This document shows, piece after piece, positions 12,569 through 26,000 of a stretch of DNA of 64,000 nt (the stretch's first letter is position 1; every line of letters starts with the position of its first letter). Where the stretch lies: positions 24,684,555-24,748,554 of the forward strand of contig OX393564.1 in the NCBI GenBank assembly GCA_947652115.1, in the 5' to 3' direction. The notes under the pieces are model-generated. The model had not been told where the DNA came from and did no database searches. It saw nothing but the letters and a program-made list of their open reading frames with translations. Source of the stretch: Blastomussa wellsi. Lineage: Eukaryota; Cnidaria; Anthozoa; Scleractinia; Plerogyridae. The translations under genes were made by a program, and so were the position numbers.

Positions 12569-15500
12569 TTGGTTCTCAAACTGTTAAGTGGCACGTGTAA
12601 TCTCGTCAAGGGCTTTTCCCAGGGACTACATCCTGGGACTTATTCTTTTGTGTGTGTGGTGACATTTTTTATTCTTGATTGCTGAACAGGACGTCTCAAT
12701 ATGACATAGAGGGAATGTCTGACACGTGGACAGGATCCTTCTTGGATGGAGACATTCCGCAGTTAGACGGTGCAGCAGATGACGACTCCGATGGAAAAGA
12801 GGACTTAAAAATACCACGAGGAAAGCGAAGAAAGAGATACGATGACGTTGATATCATGAGTAGTAAACCTGATTTTTCTACTCCTGGGAAAAACTCCCAA
12901 AGAATTCCAATTACATCTAAAGCATCTGAGGGAATTGTGGAACGCGGGCAAACCGAGAAAAGTGTAGAATCCCTCAGCGCCGATGTTTGGCCTCAAGCAG
13001 CAAGAGCGAATCGTACGTATTCTAAGAAAGGCATGTCTGTTTTGAAAAGCCAGAGGTCACTGCCATTTAACGAAGAGAAGACAACAAAGAAAGATAAAGA
13101 AGACATGACTGAAGTTGATAATGAAGAACAGTTAGGAGAGGAGAAGAAAGAGGATTCCGAAGATGAATTTAGATTGGTTCTTAGCGAGTCAAGTGGTTCG
13201 GAAGACAATGTTACAAAGGAAGAAAACTTAGGGTCAAAACGAAATGAAGTTGTTGCGTGTCAGGAAAATCTTAACCTTAAAGACTACAAATTAAGTAAAA
13301 GGCACCAGCCTAGCCCTCGGAAAGATCAAGGAACATCCTGCACTCCTGTGATAACAAAATATTTCCACAGTCCTGCGAAGAACTCTAAACGTAGCCGACG
13401 ACAAGACGGAGAGCATTCAAGCTCTGTGGAACATTCGTCAAATTCATCGAAAACTGTCGATGCCAATTCTCCGCCAGAAATATTGCCGCACTGCTCGAAA
13501 GAATTTGAGGGATATTCGCGTAAACGTACCCTTCGTAAAAGGAAGTTAACAGAGGTAGGCAAGAAGGAAAGAAAACGTTCTCAAGGAAATGAAACCAATC
13601 AAAACACTGATTTAGTCACGTCTTTGAGCGTTGTTAGTGGGGCCATAGCAGGTTTAAGAGTATCGCTGAATGATGTCTCTTGTACGCCAAAACTGTGCTC
13701 AAAATTCAATGAAGCTGAAAAGCGGTTAAGAAAACGAGGGGAAATTCCAAGTGAGAGCTTTACACCTGTAAACCAGAGGATAAGCAGCCCTGCTAGAAAA
13801 GGCCGACTTTCAGAAGCACGATCACCTGTTAGATTGAGAAAGAGTCAGAAGTCACCATTGTCAAAGAACAGAAGTTCGCCCAAAAGAAAAGAAGCAAGTA
13901 TGAAAAAGTATGGAACACTACCTGTTGTTATTGAAAAATCACCTAAGAAGAATCTAGGTTCTGACTATGTGGTGCCAGACAACGTTTCCTTGATTGAAGA
14001 GAAGCGTCTGCCTACAGAGCCATCATCTGCAAGTCGCCAATGTTCCGTTGAACCTGGTTTTCATCCATCACAAATTAACAGCGGCAAGGTACGGGTCTCA
14101 TCCCGAAGTCGTCGTACTCGCGTGTCGGGACTTTTCTCATCCTGCTCGATTGCTACTGCTACTGCTGGTGGTAACAAAGAAGCGACCCGTCCCGTCCCGC
14201 TCTCATCTCGTGGACTGTCCCTTAAATCTGCCGACAGAAGTAAGGACAAATCCCGCAGTGAAAAAGGCCATGCCTTGTCCCTTCAAAGGAAAGGGTTAAA
14301 GCGGAAGCTCAAAGTAGACACCGAGAAAGAAATTCGGTCAACTCCACCGAAAGTCTTACCAAGTCTGGACAACAAAAGAAAGCTTTCATTGGTGATAGAA
14401 ATGATTAAATCACGTGCTGGTCCTAGTGAAACCATTGTCACTTCAAACGAAAACTGTTTAGCCGAGGAACACAAATCTGTTTGTGAAGTGAAAGAAGAAA
14501 TCACTGGACTTAGCATGGAAAACAGTGATACCTTCTTTCGTTCTGACAATAAAAATGATTTTAATTTGAACACAGCTCTGCCAGATGACATAGTCTGCAT
14601 ACCTTGTAGCCCTGGTGATTCCGATTCGAACGATGAAGCTCATAATAACTGCGCTGTTTCTTCGGCGGCCATTTCTGAGTCCATTTCCCTTCCTTTATCA
14701 ATGAAAACGTGTAATAAATATGTCGATGATCCAAACGCTTTTGTGTCTAACAAAAGCCAACATGAAGCAGCTAATAATATGAACAATCTGCAACTGGGAT
14801 CTCAGGAAATCTGTTGTCCTGAGGAAAAAGACACTGAACTATTAGCTAATGCACTTTTCAACATGTCTTTCCCGTCGCCTCTCCCTCATGCGGAGGATTG
14901 CTATTCACCACCTTGCCCTTCTTCTCCTCTGGACGCAAAACGCGATACTTCTGCTCTAGGAAATCGACTCAACGTGTTGCAAGAGCAGGAATATTTTTCT
15001 GTTAACAGCAGCATCGTCGAAGAAGACGAAGATGTCAAGGTTCCAGATTATGTGGGACTAGAAAGAATACAGGTACCATGTCTTAGCCAAGTTCGTCACA
15101 CCGCACATTTAAGTCCTGCAGATGTCCGCTTGCGGGTGAAATCTTCACTCTTGCAAATGGGTCCTCAACTTGGAGAAACACAAACTCAGTTTGAGAGCAT
15201 GGAGTGTAGTGATGCCAATGTAAGCAGACAACTGAAATCTAAATCTGCTGAAATTGAAAATAGTAGTGATAGCTTTGATGAAATAGTTTATAACAAGAAA
15301 ATGGCTAGCGAAAACAGAAATCTGAACATGGAAAATGAATACCCCACAATGGATGGAACTGTTATACAGGTGCAAAAGGATTCTGAATGCAATTCAAAGT
15401 TCGCAGTTCTTGAGGACAAATTACAAACTGACTTGATGAATCGTGATTCAGTGGGACCTTATCGGCTGCCAACGAGCGATAGTAATGTGTCAGTTGAAAC

Positions 15501-18500
15501 TGAGGAACAATGCTCCACACGTTCTGACGGAAACGAGTTTGTCTTGAAGTGGAGTACAGTACAAGATAGCTTGATGGACGACCAACCACTGGGGCACAGT
15601 GATCAAAACATCGGTGAAATGGACATTTCCGTGGAGGAAGAGAACCGAGCTCATGAAACCCATTCAGAAAGCCTACATGATGCCATTGCTCCTGCATCGC
15701 CAAAACAACCAGATGATCATAATAAAAGCCAAATTTCTAGCACGGATGTTGGGCAAAGTGTTCGTAATTTAAATCATTCCTCTCCCCTCGAGGGTAAGAA
15801 TGTTGTTGCCATTGAACCCTTGAAACGGCCGCCAACGTCTGAAGAATTGGCACAATCACTGAAGGATTATGAGCTACCTCAGTGCAGATACCAAGAGCCA
15901 TTTTGCAGTGACCCGGATGACATCCCAGCCTGCCCCAGGTTAGTCAGGTGTTTGATACAAACGCCGTCATGTTTTTAACGTAATTTTACTGGCTCACAAG
16001 CATACCTAGATCACAGGAAACCCACTAAACCTAGATCACATGGCAGGAAAGCTCTTTGAAATGAGGATGTGGGAATGATTATGAATAAACTTGACATACA
16101 AAGATCTCTTTTCGGTTTGCAAGTTGACTCGGCTTCCTTTAATATGTTTCTAAAGTTTTTGTTTCGACGTGACTTTCATTCAAGAGATTGTTCTCACCAT
16201 TTATTCCAAGTCTCTTTAGTTGTGGCATCATTCATTCATTCCTCGTTGTGAGCTATAGAAGGCTTGCAATTGTATCAATGCTTTAGCACTGCTCCGCCAT
16301 CTCTTCAGAGAGTTTAAGAATATGTTGTCAATTTATCATTTCCTATTTTGCAGGGAAGTAGGTGGGAGAGTTTTAAGAATTCATTCAAAGCAGGTTGGTT
16401 TGCTGACATTTCGTATCACTAATAACATTGATCTTATACAAAGTCTCATTCCTACCTTCTCGACAATTCTTTTTTAAAATCTAGATTCTTTGAGCCAGCT
16501 ACTACAGCGAAATGATTTTGTTAAAATTAAAAATCTAATTAATTGGTTTCACCTCTGTGATTTCTCAACATTCTCAGAGGTAAGACAAAATCTCGTGCTA
16601 TTCACAAACTCATATTTAATAATAAGCTAGTCAGTTGACAGTAATGTATGTTTTTCAAAGGTGTCAAATCTTCGGGAGTTTGAATCCTCCAGCTCTTTAC
16701 AAGGCTTAAGGCATTGGAGGCTCGTGCTATCCTCTGCACGCGATTGTGGCGTTCGAGATATTTACCAATCAGTCGAAGATGTAACGGACATTGACAAAAC
16801 TTTGCAGCTGAAGATTGCGCTGATGGGAGATGGTGAAATTGCGGTAACACCATGTCGAGGCCCACCAGCTCCCGTCGCTGTTAAGGCCTGGGCACGAGAT
16901 AAACTCGTCAAACGGAGACTTAAAGAGAAGGGACCGGATCCTGCTCTAAAGAAATCCGAACCGAGACCAGAAGATGCAAAGGAGACAAACTTGGAAAACG
17001 CTGAAAAGAACCAACTATCTGAACAGCGAGAAATGGATTCTAACGTTTCAAAAACGTCTAAAATCGAATTGGGGCAAGCTATAGTGGAAACTTCCATTCC
17101 GGATATACTTTCACAGAAAGTGACCGCGAAATTTAGAGCTTCGTCTTTGGATGAAAATTCGGTTGAAAATAAAAGCAAGGCGCTTGAAGTTGTTGAAAGT
17201 GGGCAAAAGATAGATGCTATGGAACTGTCAGACTCTTCTAGTCCTGCGGAAATGACAAGTCCTTGCAACCTGTTCTCGCCAAACGAGGGGAAAATGTTTA
17301 CGTTTGCTTCTGGGAGATCAAAGGATATGGCAGAGCGCAAGCCATTCAAAGATACTCACACTGAGAACGCAACAACGGGTACGCAGCCAATAACCACTGA
17401 TAAAGCTACAACGCTTTCCTCTCAAAACGATGAACACTTCCCTGAAGCCAAAAACGTTGCTTCTCCAGGAACGGGCTGCGTGACCATCACGCCATCCATA
17501 CTGCGTTCTCGGGATGGAACCCCTCGACAGTGCCCCTCAACCACGAAGCAATTGCTGTCACCCATACCGCAGTCTCAAAGTCTTGCTGCCCCATACCACA
17601 GCACTCCAGTTGCTACAAAACTTGTTTATGGAGTCCAGTCTCCTCGGTGTACCCCAATCTCGGCTGCTATCAAGGCGAAGGGACTAGAGAGTAATGCAGA
17701 GACATCTGAGAAGAGCAGTCTTGGGCACCAAGTCTCCTCGGATCAGACTCCTTCCTTGCGACAGCAACTGTTGGCCAGTCAGTTCAAGGTAGGACTTTAA
17801 CTTTTCGTTTGCGCCAATTAAAGTAAGATTAATATGAATTTTATTTTAAACTTGACGTCTCTCTCTTTCTTGCTTGAAGTTCGTTACTCCCGGCTCTCAG
17901 CAACGGAGGCGCTTAATGCCGTGGTGCTCACAGATCGAGGGTCCTTCTCCAAACAACACCTACGGTTTCAAGGTCCCGCAGATGAACCTGCAGAGTGCGA
18001 AGGCTCTTCACGAGGTAATAGCTGCAATGGCTGTGAGTCGTGTTATAGTTGAGGGAGAAGTGTTGTTTGTGGAATGTACTCCTATTCTTCCTCCTAAGCT
18101 ATTTTTTCTTCGGAAATTCTGCCAACTAATAATTAGTATTTTGGCATTTGCTTTGCAGGTGCAGCATTTGACGTTGTTCAGTTTAGAGCTTCATGTAAGA
18201 ACAAGGCGTGACGTGAAGCCAGACCCAGAGTTTGATCCCATCTGTGCAATGTTTTACTACATTCAAACAGACACCCCACTGCCTTCTGGGAAAAACAAAA
18301 TCACAGGCATTATTTGTGTGGATTCAGAATCTTCTAAGATTTGTAGCTCGACAACTGGTAGGTAGTATTGTTTTGTTTTGAGAAATATATACCAACAATT
18401 ATGTTTGGCCTCAAAAAGAGTATAGCTTCCATCCGTTCAACTTGCACAAAAGTTGTTACACGGCTGCGAACTACAACGAAGATTTTCCGGAGTTAGTCCG

Positions 18501-19981
18501 AAGAAATCCGACTGCTCTTATCAGTTTCCGTTTGGCAATATGAAGATTGCAGAAGACCAACCGCATTGTTTTACCTAATACCCCCGAGAGATATGATACT
18601 ATAACAGTAACATAGCCTGCGTGGCAGGCATCCGAAGGGGAGGGAGATGGGGGAAAAACCAGCGCGCGAGGCGAGGGCGCTGGTTTTTTCCCCCATCTCC
18701 CTCCCCTTCGGACGCCTGCCACGCAGGCTAACAGTAACATTGTGTATTCAATCTTAAGTAACCATTTTTCTCTCATAGAAAACAAAACGGAAAATTCAGC
18801 ACTATTATCGCCCTCTACAGACGCAGTGGAATCGACCTCCACCAGCAACATATCTGCTTCTAGAACAGCACTGAACACTAACGCATCTCATCTTAGGCCT
18901 TTGTTATATCGATCAGGAGTCACGGATCACGAAGTGCTTTATGTCCCTGAAGAGAAAGACCTCTTTTCTGCTTTGATCCGAATTATTCGCAAATGGGACC
19001 CGGACATTTTGATAGGTTATGAAGTACAGATGCTCTCGTGGGGATTTCTCCTGGAGAGGGCGTTAATCTTCGAGATTGACCTTTGTACTTGGTTGTCGCG
19101 CGTCAAAGGTTCGTCCTCTGCCAGTAACATGGACGCTGAGAAAGACCGCTGGGGCGCTGCGCATACGTCTGAGATTAAGATCGCTGGACGGATTATTTTG
19201 AATGTTTGGAGGCTCATGAGACATGAGGTACGATTAAAGTCAACTGGGAACTTTAACTATAGGCCATAAAGTACCTCTTTTGTTAAGTGTTCAGTCTCCT
19301 TAAAGTTGCTAAGCGATAAATAGGTACCTTACAAAACCGCGACGGCGATGCCGAGGGTAGCGTCCACAAAAAATGCTTTGATATTTTTCGTAAGAATCTC
19401 GCAACTATCAAATTTGTTTAGTGCGAATATCAGTATCAGCGCTAATTTCTGCTTCGATTTTTATGCCACGGAGAGTTAAGTCATTTCACGTTATTGTTTA
19501 GCAGAGGGCGTCTAATTTGTACAAAGATGGATAACGCATCTGCAGGACTATTGTTCTGCTCATTAAATCTTTGGCGATGCTCCGCCGTCGTGGTTTCGTA
19601 AGGTCCCTAACATCGTACACAAGATAGCCGCCATTTCTGATTTAACAAGAGATAACTTCAAGATGTGTCCTGAAGTCGTAGTAAACTAATCGTTAACGTC
19701 CCAGACTGAGAGATCAATCTGTCTGAGTTCGTGCTCTGCCTGGGCTCATTGTGTTGTGTTCATCAATGTGCAAGACTATTTACCCAGTGCCTCTCTCCAA
19801 ACCAGGAGTATAAATGGGCAACAAACAAATTTTTCAACAAACGGTCACATCGTACAAAAACCGCCATGCTGGAGGGCAAGCTTATTATTATTCCCGCACT
19901 GGGACATCTAAGATAAAGACAAGTCAAGCTTGAATGGCTGAGGTCGCTTTGTTTGGCTGTCCCAGTGCGGGAATGAAAATA

Positions 19982-20014
<33 letters not shown>

Positions 20015-23000
20015 TGTGACCGTTTGTTGCAAAAGGCCCATTGTGGGAACAGCCTGATAGAATACCCGCAGAGTAACCGGCGATGGACTAGCATCCGATC
20101 TTGGCTAATCTGCGATCAGGTGTCCCTTTTTGAAAAGGAGAAGAAATATGATTATAATAATTAAGGAGGGAGGGCATGATCGCAGACTAGATCTAGGAGA
20201 AGTAGCAAAACTGTTTGTATCTTCATAACAAGGAAAACAGAGTAAAGCGCCGCAATGACGTAACCTGTCCCCGAACGCCTGGAATGCTAGGACTGATCCA
20301 CAGCATGAAAAGAAAACTTTACTGCGGTGTAAATGTCTACTTTACGAAGCTTTACGGCACCTTTAAGATTTTTAAAGCTGATCTTTACATCAGCTTTACA
20401 CTCACATTTAAAGCTTGCGTAATGAGACTTACTTTAGCAAACTTTACGTTGCCGTAAAGTTTTGTAAATGTCATCTTTACGTCACGTTTACATCAACTTT
20501 ACGCATAGTAGCGTAGATGCGGGTTTCCAATCTTTACTGAGCTTTACTGCATAGCGTAAAGTTAACTATGCAACTTTACGAATATTTACGCCAGCTTTAA
20601 TTTTCCTTAAATCTCGTTTTTTCGTGCTGTGTGATGACTCATCCGATCGTTAAGGCTGCAACAAACTTTACTTTGAAAACGACTTGTTCACCTTCTAGTT
20701 ATAAAATGTCATTTAATGTCATCAATATGCTTTCTATTTCATAGGTAACGCTCAATAGCTACTCGTTTGAGAACGTAGCGTTTCACGTTCTTCACGAACG
20801 GATCCCACTGTACACGTTCCGTACCCTGTCGGACTGGTGGGATCACCGAACTTCCCTCAACCGCTGGAGAACAGTTGATCATTACGTCAGACGTTGCCGT
20901 GGTAACGTCAAGATTCTTGAATCCGTGGATTTCATTGGTCGGACCAGTGAGCTGGCAAGGCTTTTTGGGATCTTGTTCTTCTCCGTGATATCTCGTGGAT
21001 CGCAGGTATTTCTTGACTTTACAAAGGAGTCTACAAAAGTAGGACCAGGGTTATATATAATTATTTATTTATATAATTATTTATTTGTCATTGTAAGAGA
21101 AAAGTTTTCACGGTTTGTCTGACTTATGTTCATATGAACATATTATTTGCATGTCTTCCTTTAGTCCTGGTCGTCAATTGTTCCATACTTAGAATTGAGT
21201 GATTTAAACTAACTGCTTCTCAAGTGAACAGTCGGTTGCAAGTAAAGGTATGTTAGGTGTGCTCGAGTAAATGCATCTCGCGATCTCGCGAGGAGAAACT
21301 GGACCACGCTTGGACAGTTATACTTCTTACGGTCACCACGCGCGAAACGAATGTGCCACGCGTGTGACATGTTTGTTCACGCGATTACTTTCAGAGTACT
21401 CGCAAGCCATCACGCTAGCTTTTTATTGGATGAAAAAAGTCGGAAAATCCTCGAGTTCTTGAACGAACATTTGCCGATACTGGCCCTTTTTCCCCAAATG
21501 AAATTTATGTGCCCGATGTTTGAAGAGGTTGTTTTTGTCTGTTTTGAAGTTTATGGAGTCGTTTTGTTTTCTTTTTAGTACCGTGTTGAGTCAATGATGT
21601 TGAGGATCGCAAAGCCGATGAACTACATCGCGGTCTCCCCCAGTGTGGAACAACGTGGACTGTAAGTTATCCCGAATATTTCATGTGCATTTTCCATAAT
21701 TTCAGTCCGCCCGAAATATCGGATTTGTCGATTTCTACACAGTGATAGAAAACTAAGCTGAACTAATATTATTTACAGCTTGTTGAAATGAGGCTCACTA
21801 AATAAATCGCGCGCGAGCGCCATAGTCACGATATCGAGCCCGCCAAGGTGGCGAGAAGAATGGGGCAGAGAGAAGTTTAGTGAGCGGAACAATAACAGAC
21901 TCGAGCTTTTTCAGTTATTGATTGTGAGTTAAAGTAGTTGTGTTTTATACTTTCTTGCAGAATGCGAGCTCCAGAGACAATACCTCTGGTGATGGAGCCG
22001 GAGTCCCGTTTTTACAGCGATCCAGTCCTGGTCCTAGATTTCCAGTCTCTGTATCCCTCTATGATCATTGCATACAACTACTGTTTCTCCACCTGCCTGG
22101 GACGAGTCAGCTGTCTGTCGGAGTAAGTCGTATGTCGTGGCACAGCTGCTCTGCTGCAGACTCGTACCCAGTCGCTATTTATGGGTTCAGGGAATGAGAG
22201 CGCCTCAGTTTTCCCTAGTATCCAATGCTCTCTCATTCCCTGAACCCATAAATAGCGACTGGGTACTAGTTTGGCTCTGCTGTTTTGCATTTCAATTTTT
22301 AAAATCTGAAGGCGCTTTTTATTTTATTTTGCAGATATGGTGAATTCAAATTCGGTGCTACTTCTCTGTGTGTCCCGCCAAGTCTTTTGAAGGTTAGTTT
22401 TTCCTTGTTCTGTTGAAAAGAAATATGCCCTTCCTTCCCTTATTCATGCGGGTTTTGAGAAAGTAAAGTATGCACACGAGCCAAGTGGCCCATCAGGCCT
22501 GAGCTTATCCCGGTTTCCTTAACATGAAGTGACTTGGAGTCTGCTCCCCCCTGGATGGGATGCTAGTCCATCACCGGGTAAACCCCCAGCACTAAATTTT
22601 GTCGGCACCCATTTATACACTTGGGCGAAGAGTGGCACTGTGAGGGTAAAGTGGCTTGCCCAAGAACACGACGCATTGACTCTGCACAGGTTTGAATCCT
22701 GACTATTGTGATACGGTTTAATGTGCTGGGGCTACCAAGTCAGTTAAACTGCCAACGTTTTTTGTTATTATTATGAACTCTTCTTCAACTGTTTTACTGA
22801 TTTTTAGAAGCTCGAAGGCGACATCCATGTATCTCCAAGTGGCGTCGCTTTTGTGAAATCAAACGTAAGAAGAGGCATTCTTCCGAGGTAAAAATACTCC
22901 CATGAATTAATTTTGCGTATGATTTCAGTTTATCATTCCGCCAAAGACATCAGTAAAACTTGAAGGAACGCTATCAGTGATGGCAATCTTAAAACGTGTA

Positions 23001-26000
23001 GCCTAAATTTTTCAAGTGTTTAAATGACAATTTTTTTAATCTTCCTCATTCAAAGCCATCCTTGCTTCCTCTCAGTTTATTGTCACATCTTTGGCGTTTT
23101 TCAAGTTTTCCTTTGATTTGAAGGCAATTTTATACATTACCAGTTGAAGATGATTTCATTTAAGACTGAAACATAAGTTAACCTCTTTCCCTTTCTCTAG
23201 TATGTTGGACGAGATCCTTCAGACGCGAATCATGGTAAAGGCATCGATGAAGAAGTGGAAAAGTGACAAAGTAAGACACTTTTACTAATTTCTGTTATTT
23301 TTAAAGATGCGTATGTTGTATTTACGTGATGAAATATTTCTCGTATATGTAAGAGCTTTTATTGTTACATGCAGGACATAAACACGGTGTTTTTGTCTTT
23401 CCATCATGTTCCATAGTTTTGTGAAACTAACTATGCGATTGATAACGTTAGAGCATTTTTATTTTCCCGATTATAGGAAGAGTACGATTAGAAAAAAATG
23501 TTCACTGCATTTTTGTCAAGTACTTATTTTTTTGTTGTACACGCGAAACGTCTTTTAAGCAAATCATGTTCTCCTTCCTTTTCCAGTCTCTCGGGCGAAT
23601 GTTGGATGCTCGTCAACTGGGCTTGAAGCTAATTGCAAATGTGACGTATGGGTACACTTCGGCACATTTCTCCGGCAGAATGCCGTGTGTAGAGGTAAGA
23701 CACGTAAAAGAGAAAATGAAAATGGCTGAAGCTTGGCATAGAATTCGACGAAAAGAAGGGAGAGAGGGGAGAAGGCAGTAAGAGAAGCGAGCAATGATAA
23801 CAGGGGGGGTCACACTGTATGTCACTTCGTTGATTCTTCGGATTCACGCGTTTTCGCCACCTGAATATTTTATGAAATTGGGATCACGCCCCCCCCCCCC
23901 CCCCCCACCCCTAGCTACGCCCTTGATGAATGACGGAGGATATAAGGGCGGCCGGGTGGGTGCATGGGTGGGAGTGAGCGAGTGAAGGTGGATCGATGAG
24001 AGGGGGGAGGGGAGGGGAGTGAGAGTTAAGGAAGGAGGGGAGCGAGGGGGAAGCAAACAGACAAACAAGCAGTGAAGATTAATTAAGTGGGGTGGATTGG
24101 AGTTAGGGAAGAAGGTAAAATTCCTAGGTTTCCTAAGTCTGATCACCATTGAACTGGCCTACAATTCTAATGCATCACTGCCAAGGACTTTGATCATACC
24201 TTCTTGTTAAAATCACGTTTATCTCACCCTTTAGATCGGTGACAGCATCGTGCGAAAGGCACGTGAGACCCTGGAACGAGCCATAGATCTTGTCAACAGC
24301 ACCCCTCGCTGGGGCGCGCGTGTCGTGTATGGAGATACGGACAGGTAAATAGAACTAACTAATCGTTGCGAGCACTTGCGAACATGCCAGCACAGCGCTT
24401 TTCTTTGCTGGCATTGCCTTGCTACCAGCTAGCACTTCATAGAAACCTACCTCAACTAAAAACCGAACTTGCGGCTACTTGTAAAAATATTGCGAGCACG
24501 TGCAAACAAGAACCCACTTAAATTTTTGCGAGCGTCTCGAGCAGAGGCCTTATCTTGTGAATACTACAAAATTTTAAGGAACCACAGTTTGATTATAGCT
24601 CCTAATTGCAATCCAACGCTTTTTAGTATTGATACTTTCCGAAAAGGCGTTTTAGTGATCATTGAAATAAGAATGAAATATTTAACAAAAAACTCACAGT
24701 AAAACTATTGTAAAAACTACTGTAGAGATTAACGATAAAATAATTGTCATTTGAGATCCAAGAGAAAAACAATGGAGTTTTTCATCTCGTGACCTTTTGG
24801 GTTTTGGTCAGGTTAATCTCATGATCGATGTTCGATAGTCGGCTTTAAATTGAGTGATATGATTCTGGATTCATAAAAATAATCGCACTGCTCGAACAAT
24901 ATTGATCAATTGTGTAAGTAGCAGATTATTCAATTGCTTGCTGCACGCAACTTATTTGCGGTGAAGTCTAAAAACTGTACTTCAAGAGTGGTAGAAAATC
25001 TCAGAAAAATAAGCTGCTTAATATTTTATCTTATTATTTATCTGCGTGTAAATCTGTTTTTCTCTGAAAACCTAGTTCCGTGCACCAAAAAAGACTACGA
25101 ACGCATCCCTTCAACAAGCCAACAAATTTATTTTACCCACATTGAACACGTGTTAAGCCAAGCACTTCACGAATCCTGCACGTGTACTCGACAACTATAC
25201 GTCAGTCGTAAAGCTCGCGTGTTCCTACATGCTGTAAACGAGATAATAATCTGGGATATATTACATTCTTTGCTGTAGCTTTGTTGTATAAAAATCTGCA
25301 ATAAAAACATTTCTAGACAATTTACGATAACTAGAGCATTCTTTTCTACTTTTCGTCACGCTATCTGCATTTTCACGTACCAAATCCAAAAATGCTTGCA
25401 TTCTCTTCCTATTGCCGTTGACTTTCGCTTCTGTCGAAAAAAGAAGAAAATTTCTATAAAACAACAATTTTCAACAACAAAGAGAGTTCGCGTGTTACAT
25501 ATGTTCGCTTCCAGACTTTTGGCGACAGACCGTGGTTCTGGATTTTATCGCTGAGGGTGAATGCACTGATAAGTTATCAATGTTCTTTTTCAGTTTGTTT
25601 GTGTTGCTCAAGGGTGCGACCAAAGAACAAGCGTTCGATATTGGCAAAGACATCGTGGATACTGTTACGGCAATGAATCCGAAACCTGTCAAGCTGAAGT
25701 TTGAGAAGGTGTGGTTTGTTGAGATTTATAACCTCTTTTAAACAACAATAAATTTAGTTGTAGCTTTTCACAGAGTGGTGTTGAAATAACTGTCAAAGGC
25801 AACGACGTGTTTTCTTTGAATTTGGAATTTGAAACGTGTTTAAAACTCGTGGCAGTATGCTATAGCCAATCGCAGCAAAGCATTTGTCTGTTCAACCAAT
25901 CAAAGGCAAGAGCTAAGTTGGCTCGTGCATTATTTCCGGCGCGTGGCGCGCTTTGTATGGTGCCTTGTTCCAGGCGCCGTTTCAGTTCTTCAGTTAAAAA

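Noticed and set aside
16484..16584. Open stretch in REV3L intron 14 reading SLSQLLQRNDFVKIKNLINW with flanking AG and GTAAGA.
   Set aside because: Its phase (needs one base from the previous exon) does not fit exon 14, which ends in phase 0. Exon 14 joins directly to exon 15 with the conserved sequence, so this is not part of the main transcript.
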